DNA of 47,587 bases, from assembly GCA_947644715.1 (NCBI GenBank), contig CANSAP010000017.1:1-47587 (forward strand), in the 5' to 3' direction. Numbering within the stretch: the stretch's first letter is position 1; each line of letters begins with the position of its first letter. The position numbers were made by a program, and so were the translations under genes. Positions 7,358 through 16,094 of this stretch are shown here, piece after piece. This DNA comes from an uncultured Bacteroidales bacterium (GTDB taxonomy: Bacteria; Bacteroidota; Bacteroidia; Bacteroidales; Muribaculaceae). Under the pieces are notes generated by a model that had not been told where the DNA came from, did no database searches, and saw only the letters and a list, made by a program, of their open reading frames with translations.

Positions 7358-8023
7358 ATGGATCCCATGAACCCGATAGATCGGCTGATTGCACTCAAGC
7401 AGCACACAGGCATGTCGCTCAAGCGCATGTCTGAAGAAGCCGGCATAAACACTTCGCAAACGCTATATGAAATCAAGAAGGGGCGTCATTCATTTTCGAT
7501 GGAAGTCGCCAACAAGATTCATAAGCGCTGGCCAGAGATAAGCAGAGGTTGGCTTATGAGCGGAGAAGGTGATATGATACTGGGCAATCCCGGCTATGAA
7601 CCGGAACTCGTTGCCACCAATATCTCTCGAGTGCCTTTGCTGCCGGTATCGGCCTTCGCAGGCCCCATTAAGAATTTTGTCAGCGATGGAATTACGGCAG
7701 GGGAGTGCGAGACTATTCTATCACCATCTCCCGGCGCAGAATTGGCCATACCGGTTTCCGGCGACAGCATGGAGCCTGTGTTGCATGACGGCACGATTAT
7801 TTTTGTCAAACGCATAAATGACAGAGCGTTTATACCCTGGGGGCAGACAATGGTTATCGATACCGAGAACGGAGCCTTCGTAAAAGATCTCTTCCCCGGT
7901 GATGAAGACACAATCATTGCGCGCAGCAAAAATCCCAGGTATCCTGACATGCATATCCCTCATGCCAGCATTTACGGCATTTATAGAGTGGTGAATGCTA
8001 TCCGCTCTTTTGGCGTAATGTAG
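7358..8023 (+). CDS. LexA/CI-like transcriptional regulator with S24 peptidase domain
   Basis: This 221-aa protein has an N-terminal helix-turn-helix (about residues 7-60; MSLKRMSEEAGINTSQTLYEIKKG) and a C-terminal S24 self-cleavage domain. The serine lies in SGDSMEP (S137) and the lysine in GAFVKDL (K176). The 39-residue separation is close to the 37 in E. coli LexA. An Ala-Gly pair (A101-G102 in SAFAGP) lies 35 residues before the serine, where LexA is cut. It is therefore likely an autocleaving repressor responding to RecA-ssDNA or another signal. It stands alone: no umuC, recA or prophage is nearby. Confidence 0.88.
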   Translation: MDPMNPIDRLIALKQHTGMSLKRMSEEAGINTSQTLYEIKKGRHSFSMEVANKIHKRWPEISRGWLMSGEGDMILGNPGYEPELVATNISRVPLLPVSAFAGPIKNFVSDGITAGECETILSPSPGAELAIPVSGDSMEPVLHDGTIIFVKRINDRAFIPWGQTMVIDTENGAFVKDLFPGDEDTIIARSKNPRYPDMHIPHASIYGIYRVVNAIRSFGVM

Positions 8024-8112
8024 TTACGGGATAATGGATGAAAGACAGCATCATAAATTTGGTGAATTTTTTCTACAAACTATACTAATCACCTTTTAAT
8101 CAAAAGAATTAC

Positions 8113-9822
8113 ATGGCACAACCGGCAGTTACCTCACTGCGAGACAAAGCATCCATGCGATGGCTTGCTCTTGCTCTGCTTGCGGGAGCAATGTTCTGTT
8201 CATATATTTTTATGGACGTGCTTTCGCCAATCAAGGATTTGCTTCAATCCACCCGAGGCTGGGACTCCACAGCCTTTGGCACGATGCAAGGTTCTGAAAC
8301 CTTTTTGAACGTATTCATTTTCTTCCTCATCTTCGCAGGTATTATTCTCGATAAGATGGGAGTGCGATTCACGGCACTGCTTTCCGGAGTAGTGATGCTC
8401 GTGGGCGCCGTGATAAATTGGTATGCTCTGACCGATGCTTTTCTGGAGAGCAGCCTGAACACCTGGTTTACCGATCATCTTAACTACATTCCGGGCTTTG
8501 ATGAACTCGGCATCTCTCCTTTCTATAAGGGTATGCCTGCCTCAGCCAAGTTCTCCGCCATCGGCTTCATGATTTTCGGTTGCGGTGTGGAAATGGCCGG
8601 CATCACTGTCAGCCGAGGCATCGTTAAGTGGTTTAAGGGTCGAGAAATGGCTTTGGCCATGGGCTCGGAGATGGCTTTGGCGCGCCTTGGTGTTGCGACA
8701 TGTATGATATTTTCACCCATGTTTGCAGAGATGGGTGGCACCGTCAATGTTAGTCGCTCCGTAGCATTTGGTGTGGTTCTTCTCATGATTGCCCTGATAA
8801 TGCTTATCGTTTACTTCTTCATGGACCGCAAGCTTGATTCGCAGACTCATGAGGCAGAGGAGAAGGATGATCCGTTCAAAATCTCCGACCTCGGCAAAAT
8901 TCTGTCCAGCCTTGGTTTCTGGCTCGTAGCGCTGCTTTGCGTGCTCTATTATTCAGCTATTTTCCCCTTCCAGAAGTATGCGGTAAACATGCTGCAATGC
9001 AACATTGAGTTTACCCCTCTGCCTTCTGACTCATTTTGGGCGACAGAGGCTGTCACTTACATTCAATACGTAATAATGATTATAGTGGCCGCCACAGCCT
9101 TCGCCGGCAATTTCGCTAAGCGTGGCTTGATGAAGGGTCTGCTCTTCGGCATCTCCATTGTTTCCTTGGTTGTCTACTGCTGGATGGGCTATGAAAAGCA
9201 AAGCGCAGGCGCAATCTTTGCTGTCTTCCCCTTGCTTGCCGTAGGCATTACTCCCATTCTTGGCAAATTCGTTGACCATAAGGGTAAAGCAGCTTCCATG
9301 CTCGTGCTGGGGGCTCTGCTGCTCATTGCCTGTCACCTCACCTTTGCGTTTATTTTGCCCATGTTCAAAGGCAACGCTATTGGAGGTGTGACCATTGCCT
9401 ATATCACTATCCTTGTGCTTGGTGCCTCTTTCTCTCTCGTCCCCGCATCACTGTGGCCTTCTGTGCCCAAGCTTGTAGACGCAAAGATTATCGGTTCAGC
9501 ATACGCTCTGATATTCTGGATTCAGAATATCGGTCTGTGGCTCTTCCCGATGCTTATCGGCAAAGTGCTCACGTCAACCAATACAGACATAGAAGCACAG
9601 GTGGCTGCCGGCACTATGACTGAAGAGGTTGCCTCTGTCAGCTATAACTACACTTGGGCACTCGTGATGCTCGCATGCCTCGGTGTGGCTGCCCTGTTCA
9701 TCGGCCTTTATCTGAAGATTGTTGATCGGAAGAAGCATCTCGGCCTTGAATTGCCTAACATTCAGGCTCCTGAAGTTGAGGAAGAAATCAAGGAATCTGA
9801 AGTGGCTACCGCCGAGTTGTAA
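8113..9822 (+). CDS. MFS transporter
   Basis: This 569-aa integral membrane protein of the major facilitator superfamily shows about twelve hydrophobic helices. The first half has the typical FAGIILDKMGVRFTALLSG loop (motif A-like, DKxG) between helices 2 and 3. A long polar segment around residue 240-260 (DSQTHEAEEKDDPF) marks the central cytoplasmic loop, and the second half repeats the motif as ILGKFVDHKGKAASM. The charged C-terminal tail is Glu-rich. An extended loop around residues 105-140 (WFTDHLNYIPGFDELG) makes it longer than most MFS proteins. The substrate cannot be told from sequence; it resembles the MFSD1-like bacterial branch, a tentative assignment. Confidence 0.88.
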   Translation: MAQPAVTSLRDKASMRWLALALLAGAMFCSYIFMDVLSPIKDLLQSTRGWDSTAFGTMQGSETFLNVFIFFLIFAGIILDKMGVRFTALLSGVVMLVGAVINWYALTDAFLESSLNTWFTDHLNYIPGFDELGISPFYKGMPASAKFSAIGFMIFGCGVEMAGITVSRGIVKWFKGREMALAMGSEMALARLGVATCMIFSPMFAEMGGTVNVSRSVAFGVVLLMIALIMLIVYFFMDRKLDSQTHEAEEKDDPFKISDLGKILSSLGFWLVALLCVLYYSAIFPFQKYAVNMLQCNIEFTPLPSDSFWATEAVTYIQYVIMIIVAATAFAGNFAKRGLMKGLLFGISIVSLVVYCWMGYEKQSAGAIFAVFPLLAVGITPILGKFVDHKGKAASMLVLGALLLIACHLTFAFILPMFKGNAIGGVTIAYITILVLGASFSLVPASLWPSVPKLVDAKIIGSAYALIFWIQNIGLWLFPMLIGKVLTSTNTDIEAQVAAGTMTEEVASVSYNYTWALVMLACLGVAALFIGLYLKIVDRKKHLGLELPNIQAPEVEEEIKESEVATAEL

Positions 9823-9848
9823 ATTTCTCTGAATCAGATACACTTTTT

Positions 9849-9891
9849 GTGGAGTCAGACGTTATATATACATGGAGACGTCTGGCTCCAC
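9849..9891 (+). promoter_or_regulatory. 14-bp hairpin between MFS gene and Spi-domain gene
   Basis: The arms at 9849-9862 (GTGGAGTCAGACGT) and 9878-9891 pair along 14 positions with one G-U, around a 15-base AT-rich loop. It begins 27 bases after the MFS stop and ends 9 bases before the preferred ATG of the next gene. No T tract follows, so it may be a weak terminator or a 5'-leader structure of the Spi-domain gene. Confidence 0.55.
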
Positions 9892-9899
9892 ATCTGCTT

Positions 9900-11015
9900 A
9901 TGACTAAAATTTTCCGACATATATCCCTACTGCTATTGCTCCTGACCTCTTTCTCACTGACGGCGGAGACTGTCAGCCAAAAGGAAGCCAAGCATATTGC
10001 CGCGCAATTTTTTAATGCAGCGTATGGTCAGGTGATGGCTCAGCCTGCATACGTCTACAATGGCAAGCGATTGACTACCGACCGTTTGTTTTCGCCCTTT
10101 TACGTTTTCAATCATCCTGCTGGAGGCTTTGTAGTTATTTCTGCTGAAAACAAAGCTTACCCCATTCTGGGCTATTCGTTGACCGAGACGTTCAATCCGG
10201 AGCAGATAGGGGAGGTCACAACTGAACTGTTAAGACTATATGCCAAGCATATAGAAAACATTCGCTACGATAGCCGGGTGCCGGAACAAGCGATTGACGC
10301 ATGGCAAAATATTCCCCACTATATCGATTCGATTCTAAATGCAAAATACTCTGCCACCGATCCTGCAATTACTCGTGAAGAAGCAATGGTCGAGTTGGCA
10401 TATACCGCCGGTACTGACGACGCAGAGGCTTCGACTTCCGGATTCTATTCGCCTGACCAATGGACAGAAATGATCAATCTCGAGCTTGACGATAAGCAGT
10501 ATCTCCCACTCGGAATTGTGGCAGATAAGGGCATTTATCCGGTTATAGTGCATGGACGCAAGGGTGATTATTACAGGTTGCAGCTTGACGGAGTAAACCG
10601 ACAATTCTGGCGCCTGTTGCCAACTGAAGTTCTCAGCCCGGGAGAAATAGCAGTGTTCGGCAACCCTCCCGCTTTAGCCGAAGAAATATTTGAGGAGACT
10701 CCGTTTGAATTTTATAATTCTTACATAGCGCTGACACGAGCTGAATATGAGGCAGACCGAGCCTCCATTGAAGACGCCTTAATAGTGAAGACTCCTGTCG
10801 TTCAATGGCATGGACTGGGGCATTATACGGTTCTGCTGCCGGAAGATGTGGCTGCGATGCGCGTGTATAGTCTTGACGGAGCTCAGGTGTATGCAGAAAA
10901 GTATCGTGACACATCAGCTGCGCATATTGACTTGTCGCAGTTACCATCCGGATTCTATTTCGCGGTAGCATTTGGCCTCTCCGGAAAGCCTTACGGTATA
11001 AAGCTTTTCCGGTGA
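9900..11015 (+). CDS. Secreted Spi-type inhibitor-domain protein with T9SS-like tail
   Basis: This 371-aa protein has a signal peptide (HISLLLLLLTSFSLTAE) and an N-terminal domain typical of the Spi/streptopain-propeptide family: SQKEAKHIAAQFFNAAYG, then LFSPFYVFNHPAGGFVVISAENKAYPILGYS. In known proteins this domain precedes a C10 cysteine peptidase (SpeB, PrtT). Here no catalytic Cys-His peptidase follows; the middle region is unrecognised. The C-terminal about 50 residues (MRVYSLDGAQVY, then IDLSQLPSGFYF and a final GIKLFR) resemble a type A T9SS sorting domain. Start choice: a GTG at 9849 lies in the upstream hairpin and adds a non-signal leader, so ATG 9900 is preferred. Confidence 0.78.
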   Translation: MTKIFRHISLLLLLLTSFSLTAETVSQKEAKHIAAQFFNAAYGQVMAQPAYVYNGKRLTTDRLFSPFYVFNHPAGGFVVISAENKAYPILGYSLTETFNPEQIGEVTTELLRLYAKHIENIRYDSRVPEQAIDAWQNIPHYIDSILNAKYSATDPAITREEAMVELAYTAGTDDAEASTSGFYSPDQWTEMINLELDDKQYLPLGIVADKGIYPVIVHGRKGDYYRLQLDGVNRQFWRLLPTEVLSPGEIAVFGNPPALAEEIFEETPFEFYNSYIALTRAEYEADRASIEDALIVKTPVVQWHGLGHYTVLLPEDVAAMRVYSLDGAQVYAEKYRDTSAAHIDLSQLPSGFYFAVAFGLSGKPYGIKLFR

Positions 11016-11086
11016 TAAATCAGTGGCTCAATCATAACTCACAAAATATAAACAGCTGAATACAGACACACTAAGAAATTCCCGTA

Positions 11087-11359
11087 ATGAAGGTTTATAA
11101 CTCGCCTGTTTGGGTAGGCATAGCATTAATAGTCATAATCGTCATCATCTGTCTCACGTTCACCTTGCGCGTAACATGGTGGAGCTATATCGACGTCTTT
11201 TTCTTCTTCATGGCAGCTTTCTGCCAGTTGATTGCAGTAACATTAGGAGTAAAAATTCCTCAGGTCGGAGCAAAACTGTCAATGATTGCATTCCTTTGTG
11301 CAGTGCTCGGCATCATAGCCTTGATTGGCGAGGCAATAGCTTGGAATATAGCAGCTTAA
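11087..11359 (+). CDS. Small integral membrane protein
   Basis: This 90-aa protein consists almost wholly of three hydrophobic helices (about residues 7-28, 34-54 and 63-86) joined by short loops, with TWWSYIDVFFFF between the first two. No family is recognised, although the layout resembles small Bacteroidota membrane proteins of unknown function. It lies 71 bases after the Spi-domain gene and directly before a strong terminator, so it is probably the last gene of that transcript. Confidence 0.72.
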   Translation: MKVYNSPVWVGIALIVIIVIICLTFTLRVTWWSYIDVFFFFMAAFCQLIAVTLGVKIPQVGAKLSMIAFLCAVLGIIALIGEAIAWNIAA

Positions 11360-11383
11360 GTTCGGCTTCCAATAAAATAGAAG

Positions 11384-11432
11384 CTGCGGATTGGCGAAGT
11401 TCTCAAAAACCTTTGCTTTCCGCAGTTTTTTT
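11384..11432 (+). terminator. Rho-independent terminator overlapping the next promoter
   Basis: The outer stem CTGCGGA/TCCGCAG (11384-11390 with 11419-11425) and inner stem GCGAAG/CTTTGC (11394-11399 with 11411-11416, one G-U) are followed by seven T at 11426-11432. It ends the small membrane-protein transcript. Its 3' half is also the -33 region of the following promoter. Confidence 0.85.
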
Positions 11433-11442
11433 ATTAATTTTG
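11412..11442 (+). promoter_or_regulatory. Promoter of the NupG-like transporter operon
   Basis: TTTG (11412-11415), a 19-base spacer, then TAATTTTG (11435-11442), a full match to the Bacteroidota consensus. It lies within the 3' arm and T tract of the preceding terminator and gives a leader of about 115 bases before the ATG at 11564. Confidence 0.75.
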
Positions 11443-11563
11443 TAGCCATAATAACTTGCCCGTAAATGTGCTGACTGTAGCCCACTGCATGCCTGCAAAC
11501 ATAAGGACAAGCGAATCGTTAATGCTACTATAATTCAAAAGTACTCTTATATCTACTACTCAC

Positions 11564-12970
11564 ATGAAAGGTATCAAAACTCGATTGGCCATCATGAACT
11601 TCCTCGAATTTGCCGTATGGGGAAGCTACTTGGTGTGTCTTGGCAATTATCTTGGAAGTGCCGGGCTTGGCTCTGATATAGCCTGGTTCTATTCCGTGCA
11701 GGGCATTGTTTCTATTTTCATGCCCGCAATCATGGGCGTTATCGCCGACAAATATATTCAGCCTCAGAAACTGCTCGGGTTCTGTCACTTCCTCGCCGCA
11801 ATTTTTATGCTGGGTGCGTGGCACTACGGTTGTGCACATCCCACACTGGAGTTTTTGCCTTTCTTTACGCTTTACACCTTGAGCGTTGCTTTCTTCATGC
11901 CGACAATAGCTCTGGCTAACACGGTTGCATTCTCGCTGTTGAAACAGCGTGGCATGGATACCGTAAAGGATTTCCCTCCGATTCGGGTTTTAGGTACCGT
12001 CGGTTTCATTGCGGCGATGTGGTTTGTCAACTGTTTCTACATGGCTGACGGCACAGTAGGCTTCTCCCTCACAAACCCGGAAGGTGCGGGTGCGGATCCA
12101 CGCTTCCAGTTCTCAGTTAATCAACTCTGTGTAAGCGCAATGCTGAGCGTTATTCTGTTTATTTACTGCATGATGCTTCCGACCTGTCCCTGCGCAGCCA
12201 AGGGAGTGCAAAACAAAGGATGGAGAGCAGCGTTGGGACTGGATGCATTCCGCTTGTTCAAGACTAAGCAGATGGCTTTGTTTTTCCTGTTCTCCATGCT
12301 GCTCGGCGTTTCTCTGCAGATTACCAATGGTTTTGCCGCTCCCTTTATCACGGGATTCAAGGCTTTGCCTGAATATATGGATTCTTTTGGAGCCAATAAT
12401 GCAACACTCCTTACCTCTCTTTCTCAAATTTCAGAAGCCCTCTGCATATTGCTGATTCCTTTCTTCCTCAAGCGATTCGGCATCAAGCGTGTGATGATAA
12501 TTGCTATGGCGGCTTGGGTTCTGCGCTTCGGGTTCTTTGGCGTAGGCAATCCCGGTAGCGGCGTTTGGTTATTTATCCTCTCAATGATTGTGTATGGTGT
12601 GGCCTTCGACTTCTTCAATGTGTCAGGAGCACTGTTTGTCGAGCAGGAGACCGCACCTGACATCAAAGCTTCGGCTCAGGGTCTGTTTATGCTGATGACA
12701 AATGGCATCGGAGCAACCTTCGGCACCCTGGCCGCAGGCGCAGTTGTAAATCACTTCTGTTCCTGGCAGGAAGTGGGTGGCGCCCTGTACCTGCTTGATA
12801 TCCCTGAAACAGGCGGTTGGTCAGCAGCATGGATGATATTTGCAGCATATGCTTTGTGTGTACTTGTCCTGTTCAGTCTCCTGTTCAAGTATAAGCATAA
12901 GCCCGAGCGCATCACTCTTGAAGAAGTTGCTCCCGCTTCCGGTGATCCCGAAGCTCTCGTAGACCTCTGA
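11564..12970 (+). CDS. NupG-like nucleoside:proton symporter (MFS)
   Basis: This 468-aa inner-membrane transporter has about twelve hydrophobic helices. Family features of nucleoside permeases NupG/XapB are visible: NFLEFAVWGSYLVCLGNYL at the N-terminus, FMPAIMGVIADKY after helix 2, the conserved FPPIRVLGTVGFIAAMWFVN before helix 5, and FNVSGALFVEQETAPDIKASAQGLFMLMTNGIG in the second half. Import of purine and pyrimidine nucleosides is inferred from family. It is the first gene of a long plus-strand run; rsmE begins 22 bases downstream. Confidence 0.86.
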   Translation: MKGIKTRLAIMNFLEFAVWGSYLVCLGNYLGSAGLGSDIAWFYSVQGIVSIFMPAIMGVIADKYIQPQKLLGFCHFLAAIFMLGAWHYGCAHPTLEFLPFFTLYTLSVAFFMPTIALANTVAFSLLKQRGMDTVKDFPPIRVLGTVGFIAAMWFVNCFYMADGTVGFSLTNPEGAGADPRFQFSVNQLCVSAMLSVILFIYCMMLPTCPCAAKGVQNKGWRAALGLDAFRLFKTKQMALFFLFSMLLGVSLQITNGFAAPFITGFKALPEYMDSFGANNATLLTSLSQISEALCILLIPFFLKRFGIKRVMIIAMAAWVLRFGFFGVGNPGSGVWLFILSMIVYGVAFDFFNVSGALFVEQETAPDIKASAQGLFMLMTNGIGATFGTLAAGAVVNHFCSWQEVGGALYLLDIPETGGWSAAWMIFAAYALCVLVLFSLLFKYKHKPERITLEEVAPASGDPEALVDL

Positions 12971-12992
12971 TTACTTTGATTTTTACTTAGAA

Positions 12993-13703
12993 ATGATACA
13001 GTTCTATCTTCCGACGATTCATGAATCTCCGGTGTTGCCCCCCACGGAAAGCGGGCATTGCATACGCGTGCTCCGAATGAAGGAGGGTGATGAGATTGTC
13101 TGCATAGACGGGAGAGGTGGCAGATACCGCTGTACCATTTTAGAGGCACATCCAAAGCATGTATCCCTCCAAATCGAATCCCAAGAATTGATTGAGCGCA
13201 ACTGGCCATGCAATATTACTTTGGCCTTTGCCCCTACCAAGAACTTGGATCGCATTGAATGGCTTGCTGAGAAATGCACGGAAATGGGTATTGATACGTT
13301 CATTCCCGTAAGGTGCTCTCGCAGTGAAAGAAAGGAACTCAAGACTGAACGTATTGAGAAAATTCTTATTTCCGCAATGAAGCAAAGTCTGAAGACCTAT
13401 CTGCCGGCACTGCATGAGATGACACCCCTGAAAGATGTTCTGACGGCTCCAATAGCAGGGCAAAAATTCATCTGTTACTGTGGTGCTGAGATTGAGCGGC
13501 GGGAGCTGTGCAAGGAATATATACCGGGGAGTGATGCGACTGTGCTGATTGGCCCGGAAGGCGATTTCTCTCCGGAGGAAATAGAACTGGCACTCGCCCA
13601 TGGCTGGCTACCGGTTGCATTGGGAAGCAGCCGTCTTCGAGCTGAGACAGCCGGCATGTATGCCGTGGCTGCAATTCATGCAATAAATCAACGACAACTT
13701 TAA
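12993..13703 (+). CDS. rsmE: 16S rRNA (uracil-1498-N3)-methyltransferase
   Basis: This 236-aa SPOUT-class methyltransferase methylates U1498 of 16S rRNA. The N-terminal PUA-like part contains HCIRVLRMKEGDEI and a DGRGGRYRC strand. The C-terminal trefoil knot binding S-adenosylmethionine is marked by IGPEGDFSPEEIELA and LGSSRLRAETAGMYAVAAIH, both diagnostic for RsmE. Length and order are normal. It sits between the NupG-like transporter and kdsA, with 7 bases to kdsA, so the genes are probably co-transcribed. Confidence 0.95.
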   Translation: MIQFYLPTIHESPVLPPTESGHCIRVLRMKEGDEIVCIDGRGGRYRCTILEAHPKHVSLQIESQELIERNWPCNITLAFAPTKNLDRIEWLAEKCTEMGIDTFIPVRCSRSERKELKTERIEKILISAMKQSLKTYLPALHEMTPLKDVLTAPIAGQKFICYCGAEIERRELCKEYIPGSDATVLIGPEGDFSPEEIELALAHGWLPVALGSSRLRAETAGMYAVAAIHAINQRQL

Positions 13704-13710
13704 TTTGAAG

Positions 13711-14550
13711 ATGCAACACTCTGATTTACAAAAATATCTCTCATCAAGTTCTACCGGCAATTTCTTCCTTTTAGCAGGCCCGTGTGCTATTGAAGGAGAG
13801 GAAATGGCTATGGAAATAGCTGAGCACCTTGTCAACGTTTGTGCAAGCTTGAACATTCCTCTCGTTTTCAAAGGGAGCTATCGCAAAGCCAACCGTTCAA
13901 GACTCGACTCATTCACCGGCATAGGCGATGAAAAAGCATTGAAGATACTTGGCAAGGTCAGAAAAGAGTTTGATGTGCCTGTGGTCACTGACATTCATGA
14001 ATGTCATGAGGCAGCTATGGCTGCCGAATATGTTGACATGCTTCAGATACCTGCGTTCTTATGCCGCCAAACAGATTTACTTGTGGCTGCTGCCCGCACA
14101 GGAAAATATGTTAATATCAAGAAAGGTCAGTTCCTCTCGCCTGAATCCATGCGTCACGCTGTGGAAAAAGTCCGCAACATGAATAACCCTCAGGTGGCAG
14201 TGACTGAGAGAGGTACCACATTCGGTTATACTGACTTATTAGTGGATTTCAGGGGCATTCCTGTAATGAAAGAACTCTGCTCATGTCCTGTGATAATGGA
14301 CATTACGCATTCTTTGCAGCAACCGAACCAAAGCAGTGGAGTGACCGGTGGTCTTCCCTCCCTGATATCAACAATTGGACGCGCAGCAATCGCTGTCGGA
14401 GCCGACGGACTCTTTATTGAAACCCATCCCACTCCTGCCACAGCCAAGAGCGATGGCGCCAACATGTTGCCTCTCAACCAAATTGAAGCACTCCTGAAAC
14501 GCCTGTCAATCTTGCGCATGGCTGTGAATGAAATGAGTGTTGCACTCTGA
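13711..14550 (+). CDS. kdsA: 3-deoxy-8-phosphooctulonate synthase (KDO-8-P synthase)
   Basis: The enzyme condenses phosphoenolpyruvate with arabinose-5-phosphate to make KDO-8-phosphate for the lipopolysaccharide inner core; it is cytoplasmic. The 279-aa barrel shows AGPCAIEGEE, KGSYRKANRSRLDSFTGIG, GTTFGYTDLLVDFRG, MDITHS and FIETHPTPATAKSDGANML. The Cys in AGPC, with the His of DITHS and the Glu and Asp of the last motif, marks the metal-dependent class II type rather than the metal-free E. coli type, which has Asn there. A TTG two codons upstream is possible, but ATG 13711 gives the standard N-terminus. Confidence 0.96.
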   Translation: MQHSDLQKYLSSSSTGNFFLLAGPCAIEGEEMAMEIAEHLVNVCASLNIPLVFKGSYRKANRSRLDSFTGIGDEKALKILGKVRKEFDVPVVTDIHECHEAAMAAEYVDMLQIPAFLCRQTDLLVAAARTGKYVNIKKGQFLSPESMRHAVEKVRNMNNPQVAVTERGTTFGYTDLLVDFRGIPVMKELCSCPVIMDITHSLQQPNQSSGVTGGLPSLISTIGRAAIAVGADGLFIETHPTPATAKSDGANMLPLNQIEALLKRLSILRMAVNEMSVAL

Positions 14551-14558
14551 TTACTGTG

Positions 14559-16091
14559 ATGAAAATGAAACTATACAGACCAATCCTTATGCTTGGAGCC
14601 GCTCTTTCTCTCGCGGCGTCAGCCCAGCAAATAAACCCTATAACCCAGGCAATGCTTGACGGTTATGATCAATTGCTTAAGGAAAATCCCAAGGACTACT
14701 TCACATATTACGAGAGAGCCTCTCAGTATTATCGACTGTCAAGGTATGACCTTGCGCTGAATGATATTAAGAAATCAATCGAATATACGCCTGCGAAAGA
14801 GAAGTCGCAGCTCGCCTCGGAATATTCCCTGTGTGCCGACATTTATACTCAGCTAAAGGAATACGACAACGCCTTAACTGCCGTTGACAAGGCATTGCAG
14901 CTCTCGCCCAACAATTATCCTTTACTTTATATGAAGGGTAATATATGCCTTTATCTCAATGATTTGCCCTCAGCCAAAAGTGCTTTCCAGGCTATGATGA
15001 GAGTGCAGTCGCGCAGTCAGGAGGCTCTCATAGGACTTGCCAAGGTGGCAATCATGGAGGGCAATAATTCTCAGGCTACAACATATATCGAACAGGCAGA
15101 GAAACTTGACCCGGCAAATTACCTGACTTATTGCCGCGTGGGAGATTTGCATCGTGACATGAAAATGGACAAGCAGGCCGCTGCTGATTATATCAGCGCT
15201 TTCTGCTTAAACACATCCAGCGAGCGCCCGATGAGTGCCATGCTGAGTCTTTCGCATTCTAACTATGAGGCCGCTATTGAAGCGGTTGATTATGCACTTT
15301 CTCAAACATCAAATTCCATCCCACTGAATTTCCTGCGCGGAAATATTGCACTTAGCAACGGTCGGTATGCCGATGCTTACGAATCCTATCGTCAGCTGAC
15401 TGACAATAAAGAGAACGACACTTCCCGTCTGTCGCCGACAATGGCACAGATATGCTTGGGCTTAGGTAATCTTCAGGAAGCGGATAGCTATGCCAATGAA
15501 GCTTTGCGCCTGGCAGATAACGAACAGGCGAACCTGCTGAAAGCCCGCATTGAGGAGAGTGTAGGCAACTATCCGTCGGCCCTAATATATGCTGACAAAG
15601 CCTTGCGTATAAACAATCAGTCTGTGCCCGCAGCTATAGAATCAGCAATTCTTCAGATGGCGAGCGGGGATTATCAAAGCGCTTATCGGCAGCTTAGCGA
15701 TGCTCTGTTGGTTAATCCTTCTGAGAGAGAACTATTGCTACTCCGCGCTTATCTGCTCAAGAATTATCTTGACAATGCAGCACAAGCAGCGTCCGACTAT
15801 TCCCGTGCGGCAACCGGAGATGCTACGGAATCCATTGAGATTGCCTACAAAGCTGCCGCACAGAATCTCGCCGGGAGGAGTCTGGATGCGCAGACCACTA
15901 TCAGCTCTCTTATTGAGCGCGCTCAGGCTGACGCAGAGAGTGCTCTCGCAGCTGCTATATATTTCATGAACATTGGCGACCCTGCAAATGCCGCGAAATA
16001 TAAGGAATTAGCCGGCAACTTGGGCTACGAAGATGCTTACGTGCTCTCACTCAGCATTAATCCAGTCAGTGCCCTGAAAGCTGTGAAATAG
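14559..16091 (+). CDS. Secreted tetratricopeptide-repeat protein
   Basis: This 510-aa protein has a signal peptide (MKMKLYRPILMLGAALSLAASAQ, cut after ASA) followed by tandem TPRs. Clear examples are DYFTYYERASQYYRLSRYDL, AEYSLCADIYTQLKEYDNAL with AVDKALQLSPNNYPLLYMKG, YLTYCRVGDLHRDMKMDKQA and ALIYADKALRINNQSVPAA. There is no enzymatic domain. It is likely a periplasmic protein-interaction scaffold. It begins 8 bases after kdsA and ends 3 bases before the sugar-kinase gene, so it belongs to this operon. A GTG three bases upstream is an alternative start. Confidence 0.88.
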   Translation: MKMKLYRPILMLGAALSLAASAQQINPITQAMLDGYDQLLKENPKDYFTYYERASQYYRLSRYDLALNDIKKSIEYTPAKEKSQLASEYSLCADIYTQLKEYDNALTAVDKALQLSPNNYPLLYMKGNICLYLNDLPSAKSAFQAMMRVQSRSQEALIGLAKVAIMEGNNSQATTYIEQAEKLDPANYLTYCRVGDLHRDMKMDKQAAADYISAFCLNTSSERPMSAMLSLSHSNYEAAIEAVDYALSQTSNSIPLNFLRGNIALSNGRYADAYESYRQLTDNKENDTSRLSPTMAQICLGLGNLQEADSYANEALRLADNEQANLLKARIEESVGNYPSALIYADKALRINNQSVPAAIESAILQMASGDYQSAYRQLSDALLVNPSERELLLLRAYLLKNYLDNAAQAASDYSRAATGDATESIEIAYKAAAQNLAGRSLDAQTTISSLIERAQADAESALAAAIYFMNIGDPANAAKYKELAGNLGYEDAYVLSLSINPVSALKAVK

Positions 16092-16094
16092 CCT

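Noticed and set aside
9849..9891. Inverted repeat as an invertible promoter
   Set aside because: The arms are only 15 bases apart, too short to carry a promoter, and no invertase gene is nearby.
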